A stretch of 64,000 bases of DNA from Bacteroidota bacterium (GTDB lineage: Bacteria; Bacteroidota; Bacteroidia; Bacteroidales; JAAUTT01), in contig JAEYWD010000001.1 of NCBI GenBank assembly GCA_023429135.1, positions 1 through 64,000 of the forward strand, read 5' to 3'. The position numbers and the translations under genes are program-made. Below are positions 61,663 through 64,000 of the stretch, piece after piece. The number at the start of each line of letters is the position of its first letter. Position 1 is the first letter of the stretch. The notes beneath the pieces were generated by a model. It searched no databases. It was not told where the DNA came from and worked only from the letters and a program-made list of their open reading frames with translations.

Positions 61663-62385
61663 ATGAAACAGATACTACTTTTCTCAATTTTCACGATAGC
61701 ATCAATGCTGACTATGGATGCACAAAAGTTTGAGTCCGATGTATATAACACATCCAAAGGGAAACTAAGCATTTATTTTATTGGACATGGGACACTGATG
61801 TTCGAGTTCAACGGCAAAATTATCCATGTGGATCCATGGACTAAATTAGCCGACTATTCTACGCTTCCCAAAGCCGATTATATTTTTATAACTCACCACC
61901 ATGGTGATCATTTCGACACTACAGCCATTAAACAGGTTTGGAAGAAAAACACAACGCTGGTTTTAAACAGTGGTTTGTACGAAACTTATAGTAAGGGAGA
62001 AATGATGAAAAACGGCGACTCCAAAGTCTTTGGCGATATAAAGGTTGAAGCCGTTCCAGCATACAATATTACCCCCGACAGAGATAAATTCCACCCCAAA
62101 GGCCGCGATAATGGTTATGTATTCAATTTTGGAAACCGCAGGGTTTATGTTGCCGGCGACACCGAAAACATTCCCGAAATGGCCTTCCTTAAAAATATAA
62201 ATATAGCTTTTTTACCCATGAATCAGCCATACACCATGCTTCCTAAGCAGGTAGTTGATGCCGTGGATAAGTTCGAGCCCAAAATTTTGTATCCCTATCA
62301 TTATGGAGAAACCAATCTGGATGAATTAAAAACGCTTATGGCTGCCGAACCTCAGACCGAACTCAAAATTAAACCTATGAAATAA
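61663..62385 (+). CDS. Secreted metallo-beta-lactamase-fold hydrolase
   Basis: A 240-residue protein; ATG at 61663 opens the signal peptide (MKQILLFSIFTIASMLTMDAQ), whereas the start at 61630 would add 11 residues. Metal ligands appear in ITHHHGDHFD (H-x-H-x-D-H), and a later YVAGDTENIP (Asp) and YPYHYGET (His). It resembles UlaG/YcjJ-type or N-acyl-hydrolase MBL proteins. The substrate is unknown. It lies upstream of the DUF362 gene on the same strand, 93 nt away. Confidence 0.88.
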   Translation: MKQILLFSIFTIASMLTMDAQKFESDVYNTSKGKLSIYFIGHGTLMFEFNGKIIHVDPWTKLADYSTLPKADYIFITHHHGDHFDTTAIKQVWKKNTTLVLNSGLYETYSKGEMMKNGDSKVFGDIKVEAVPAYNITPDRDKFHPKGRDNGYVFNFGNRRVYVAGDTENIPEMAFLKNINIAFLPMNQPYTMLPKQVVDAVDKFEPKILYPYHYGETNLDELKTLMAAEPQTELKIKPMK

Positions 62386-62478
62386 CCATTAGCAAATTCA
62401 AAGTAACCAATGGCTAAATTTATTGGCTATTTTGTTTGTTTTTAGTTATTTTACTGAACTAATTTTCAACCAACACCT

Positions 62479-63651
62479 ATGAAAACAAATAAACAGGATT
62501 TCACACGAAGAAAATTCGTTAAATCGTCTGTGCTTACAGGCATAGGCGCTATTCTTGCCACGCAATCGAATGCCACTGTAAACAGTCTTGCCGGCCTGGC
62601 GAAACCAGCCACCAATATTGCAGAGGCAATGAAGTATGCCCGCAACAGCAAATCGATGCCCGGTTTATTTCCCGGCAAAGTAGCCGAAGTATTTCATTCG
62701 GGCAGCGTTAAGGAAAAGAAAATAAGCATCGACATTGTGAACGACATGTTAACCAAAGGCATGCTGGAGTTAACAGGGACTAAAAAGATTGAAAAGGCAT
62801 GGGGTATGTTTGTAAAACCCGGCGAAAAAATTGGGCTGAAAGTAAACCCCGTTGCCGGAAAAGACCTCTCCACCAGTCTCGAGATTGTGAAAGTAATTAT
62901 CAGTCAGCTCGAGAAAGCAGGTATTAGTAAAAGCGATATTGTAATATGGGACCGTCGCGAATTTGAGATGCACGAAGTCGGCTTCACTGCTGAAAACTTC
63001 CCTGGTGTTAAAATTACCGGCACCGAATGCAAGGACGAAAAAGGTTCGTTTGTTGACGCCTCAGGAAAACTTTACAGTGAGGACCGGATAGATAAAAACT
63101 GGTTCTACTGGGCCGATGTGGAAGGCAAATACGATGCGGAAACCCTTCCCTATATGGTGAATGAAGGCAAGAACTCCTATTTTTCGAAGATATGCACCGA
63201 AATGGTCGACAAAATTATCAACATTCCTATTTTGAAGAATGCAGGAGCCTCGGTAACCTTATGCCTAAAGAACCTGGCTTACGGAGCTGTTTCTAACACA
63301 GGCCGCCTGCATGAGCAGTTATGGTCGGATACCTGTGCCGAAGTTTGCGCTTTCCCTCCTATCCGCGACAAAGTAGTGCTTAATATAGTAGACGGACTGA
63401 TAGGTTGTTACCAGGGCGGACCGGCAGCTAACCCTCAGTTTATTACCAATTTCAACACCTTATTAATTGGAACTGACCCGGTGGCTGTAGACCGGATGGG
63501 TTACGAAATTATATTTAAAAAGAGAGTTGAAGAAAATATCCAGAAGGAAGAATCGCCCCGTGGCCGCACCTTTTTGGAAATGGCCGAAAAACTTCAACTG
63601 GGGGTAGCCGACATAAAAAAAATTGATCATAAAAAGATAAAGCTCGGATGA
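62479..63651 (+). CDS. Tat-exported DUF362 protein
   Basis: A 390-residue protein with a twin-arginine signal (KQDFTRRKFVKSSVLTGIGAIL). The DUF362 blocks are VKPGEKIGLKVNPVAGKD, SDIVIWDRREFEM, ITGTECKDEKGSF and LLIGTDPVAVDRMGYEII. Members may bind iron-sulphur or other cofactors, but this one lacks the CX2CX2CX3C ferredoxin motif. Its TGA overlaps the start of the DUF6599 gene, a pairing that is common in Bacteroidota. The function of the pair is not known. Confidence 0.85.
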   Translation: MKTNKQDFTRRKFVKSSVLTGIGAILATQSNATVNSLAGLAKPATNIAEAMKYARNSKSMPGLFPGKVAEVFHSGSVKEKKISIDIVNDMLTKGMLELTGTKKIEKAWGMFVKPGEKIGLKVNPVAGKDLSTSLEIVKVIISQLEKAGISKSDIVIWDRREFEMHEVGFTAENFPGVKITGTECKDEKGSFVDASGKLYSEDRIDKNWFYWADVEGKYDAETLPYMVNEGKNSYFSKICTEMVDKIINIPILKNAGASVTLCLKNLAYGAVSNTGRLHEQLWSDTCAEVCAFPPIRDKVVLNIVDGLIGCYQGGPAANPQFITNFNTLLIGTDPVAVDRMGYEIIFKKRVEENIQKEESPRGRTFLEMAEKLQLGVADIKKIDHKKIKLG

Positions 63652-64000
63652 TATATCGTTCTCTTTTATATTGTTTGCTGTTCGTCCCAAGTCTTGCGTT
63701 AGCCCAGCCTGCCGATTTCCTTTCGGTACAAAAAACCGGAATTGAGAACTATAAGATTGAAACTGCAAATTATTACGATGGCAAAGGCCTCTGGGGTTAC
63801 ATGGACGGAGGCGCCGATCTTTATCTGGAATATGGCTTTGAAGGATTGCTGGTACAGGAAATAACTTACAACAATATTCCTGTTAAGTGTGAAATATATA
63901 AAATGAAAGAGCCATTAAGCGCATTTGGAATTTTTTCGGTTCAACGCCACAACTGTAAACAAATTGCCGGGTTTAAGACTTTGCATTGTTTCAATAAATA
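63648..64000 (+). CDS. DUF6599 secreted protein (3' end outside window)
   Basis: An open frame of at least 117 residues beginning in an ATGA overlap with the DUF362 gene. A signal peptide (MIYRSLLYCLLFVPSLALAQ) is followed by LWGYMDGGADLYLEYGFEGLLV and KEPLSAFGIFSVQRH, a pattern typical of the DUF6599 family. The gene is cut by the window edge. It is likely periplasmic and works with the DUF362 protein; the reaction is unknown. Confidence 0.8.
   Translation, partial: MIYRSLLYCLLFVPSLALAQPADFLSVQKTGIENYKIETANYYDGKGLWGYMDGGADLYLEYGFEGLLVQEITYNNIPVKCEIYKMKEPLSAFGIFSVQRHNCKQIAGFKTLHCFNK

Noticed and set aside
1..64000. tRNA, rRNA or tmRNA genes
   Set aside because: No cloverleaf with a GGTTCGAATCC-like T arm or ribosomal RNA signature was noticed on either strand by reading; a covariance-model scan would be needed to exclude a divergent one.

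Overview
The window comes from a Bacteroidota chromosome. Several lines of evidence agree. Intergenic regions carry TAnnTTTG-type -7 boxes (11775, 22059, 22092, 29282, 53209, 54729). The protein families are typical of the phylum: DUF3078, DUF6443/RHS remnants, a lipoprotein mutarotase, the DUF362/DUF6599 pair, and a trifunctional MMPL-acyltransferase-methyltransferase. There is also a pigment operon of the flexirubin/aryl-polyene class. I cannot fix a lower rank from sequence alone.

Region 1 (1-10547) is a minus-strand tandem array of ten complete secreted paralogues plus one 3'-end remnant, with an unrelated partial secreted gene downstream. Genes are separated by -4 to +25 nt, so they look like one transcript. 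Each has its own Sec signal peptide and a variable N-terminal body, usually with NVGIGT-type repeats like those of tail-fibre proteins. Each ends in a strongly conserved module of about 65 residues followed by a short coiled coil. Two types of C-terminal module are interleaved.

Region 2 (10548-13354) is gene-poor and repeat-rich. It holds a register-perfect array of 21 degenerate 21-bp units, a long imperfect hairpin, a type II toxin-antitoxin pair, a fragment of an RHS/DUF6443 gene and several inverted repeats.

Region 3 (13355-28938) is ordinary chromosome: mutarotase, CorA, a VOC protein, SDR, two acyltransferases, a BASS transporter, DUF3078, MscL, a creatininase-family protein, an M28 peptidase, a GntP permease, a beta-barrel protein and a serine hydrolase.

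Region 4 (29392-53153) is one 24-kb co-directional operon of 24 genes, many with 4-nt start/stop overlaps. It encodes an aryl-polyene pathway. An ammonia-lyase and an AMP-dependent ligase supply the aryl starter. Three active ketosynthases, a chain-length-factor-like partner, a ketoreductase, two dehydratases, two ACPs and a holo-ACP synthase build the polyene. A methyltransferase, a desaturase-like flavoprotein, acyltransferases, a glycosyltransferase, a NodB deacetylase, a C45 NTN hydrolase, a LolA/lipoprotein pair and the trifunctional MMPL protein are candidates for tailoring, lipid attachment and export. No DarA/DarB-type dialkylresorcinol gene lies in the operon or elsewhere in the window, so the local product is better described as an aryl polyene (or a flexirubin half) than as a full flexirubin.

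Region 5 (53154-64000) holds small secreted proteins, a B12-type radical SAM protein with a TTG start, a DsbA/FrnE-like oxidoreductase, a membrane-anchored LuxR-type regulator next to a palindrome-rich intergenic region, a Tat-exported aldo/keto reductase, a 34-residue lysine-rich protein, a secreted metallo-hydrolase, and a Tat-exported DUF362 protein coupled to a DUF6599 protein cut by the window end. I saw no tRNA, rRNA, CRISPR array, intact insertion sequence or replication origin.
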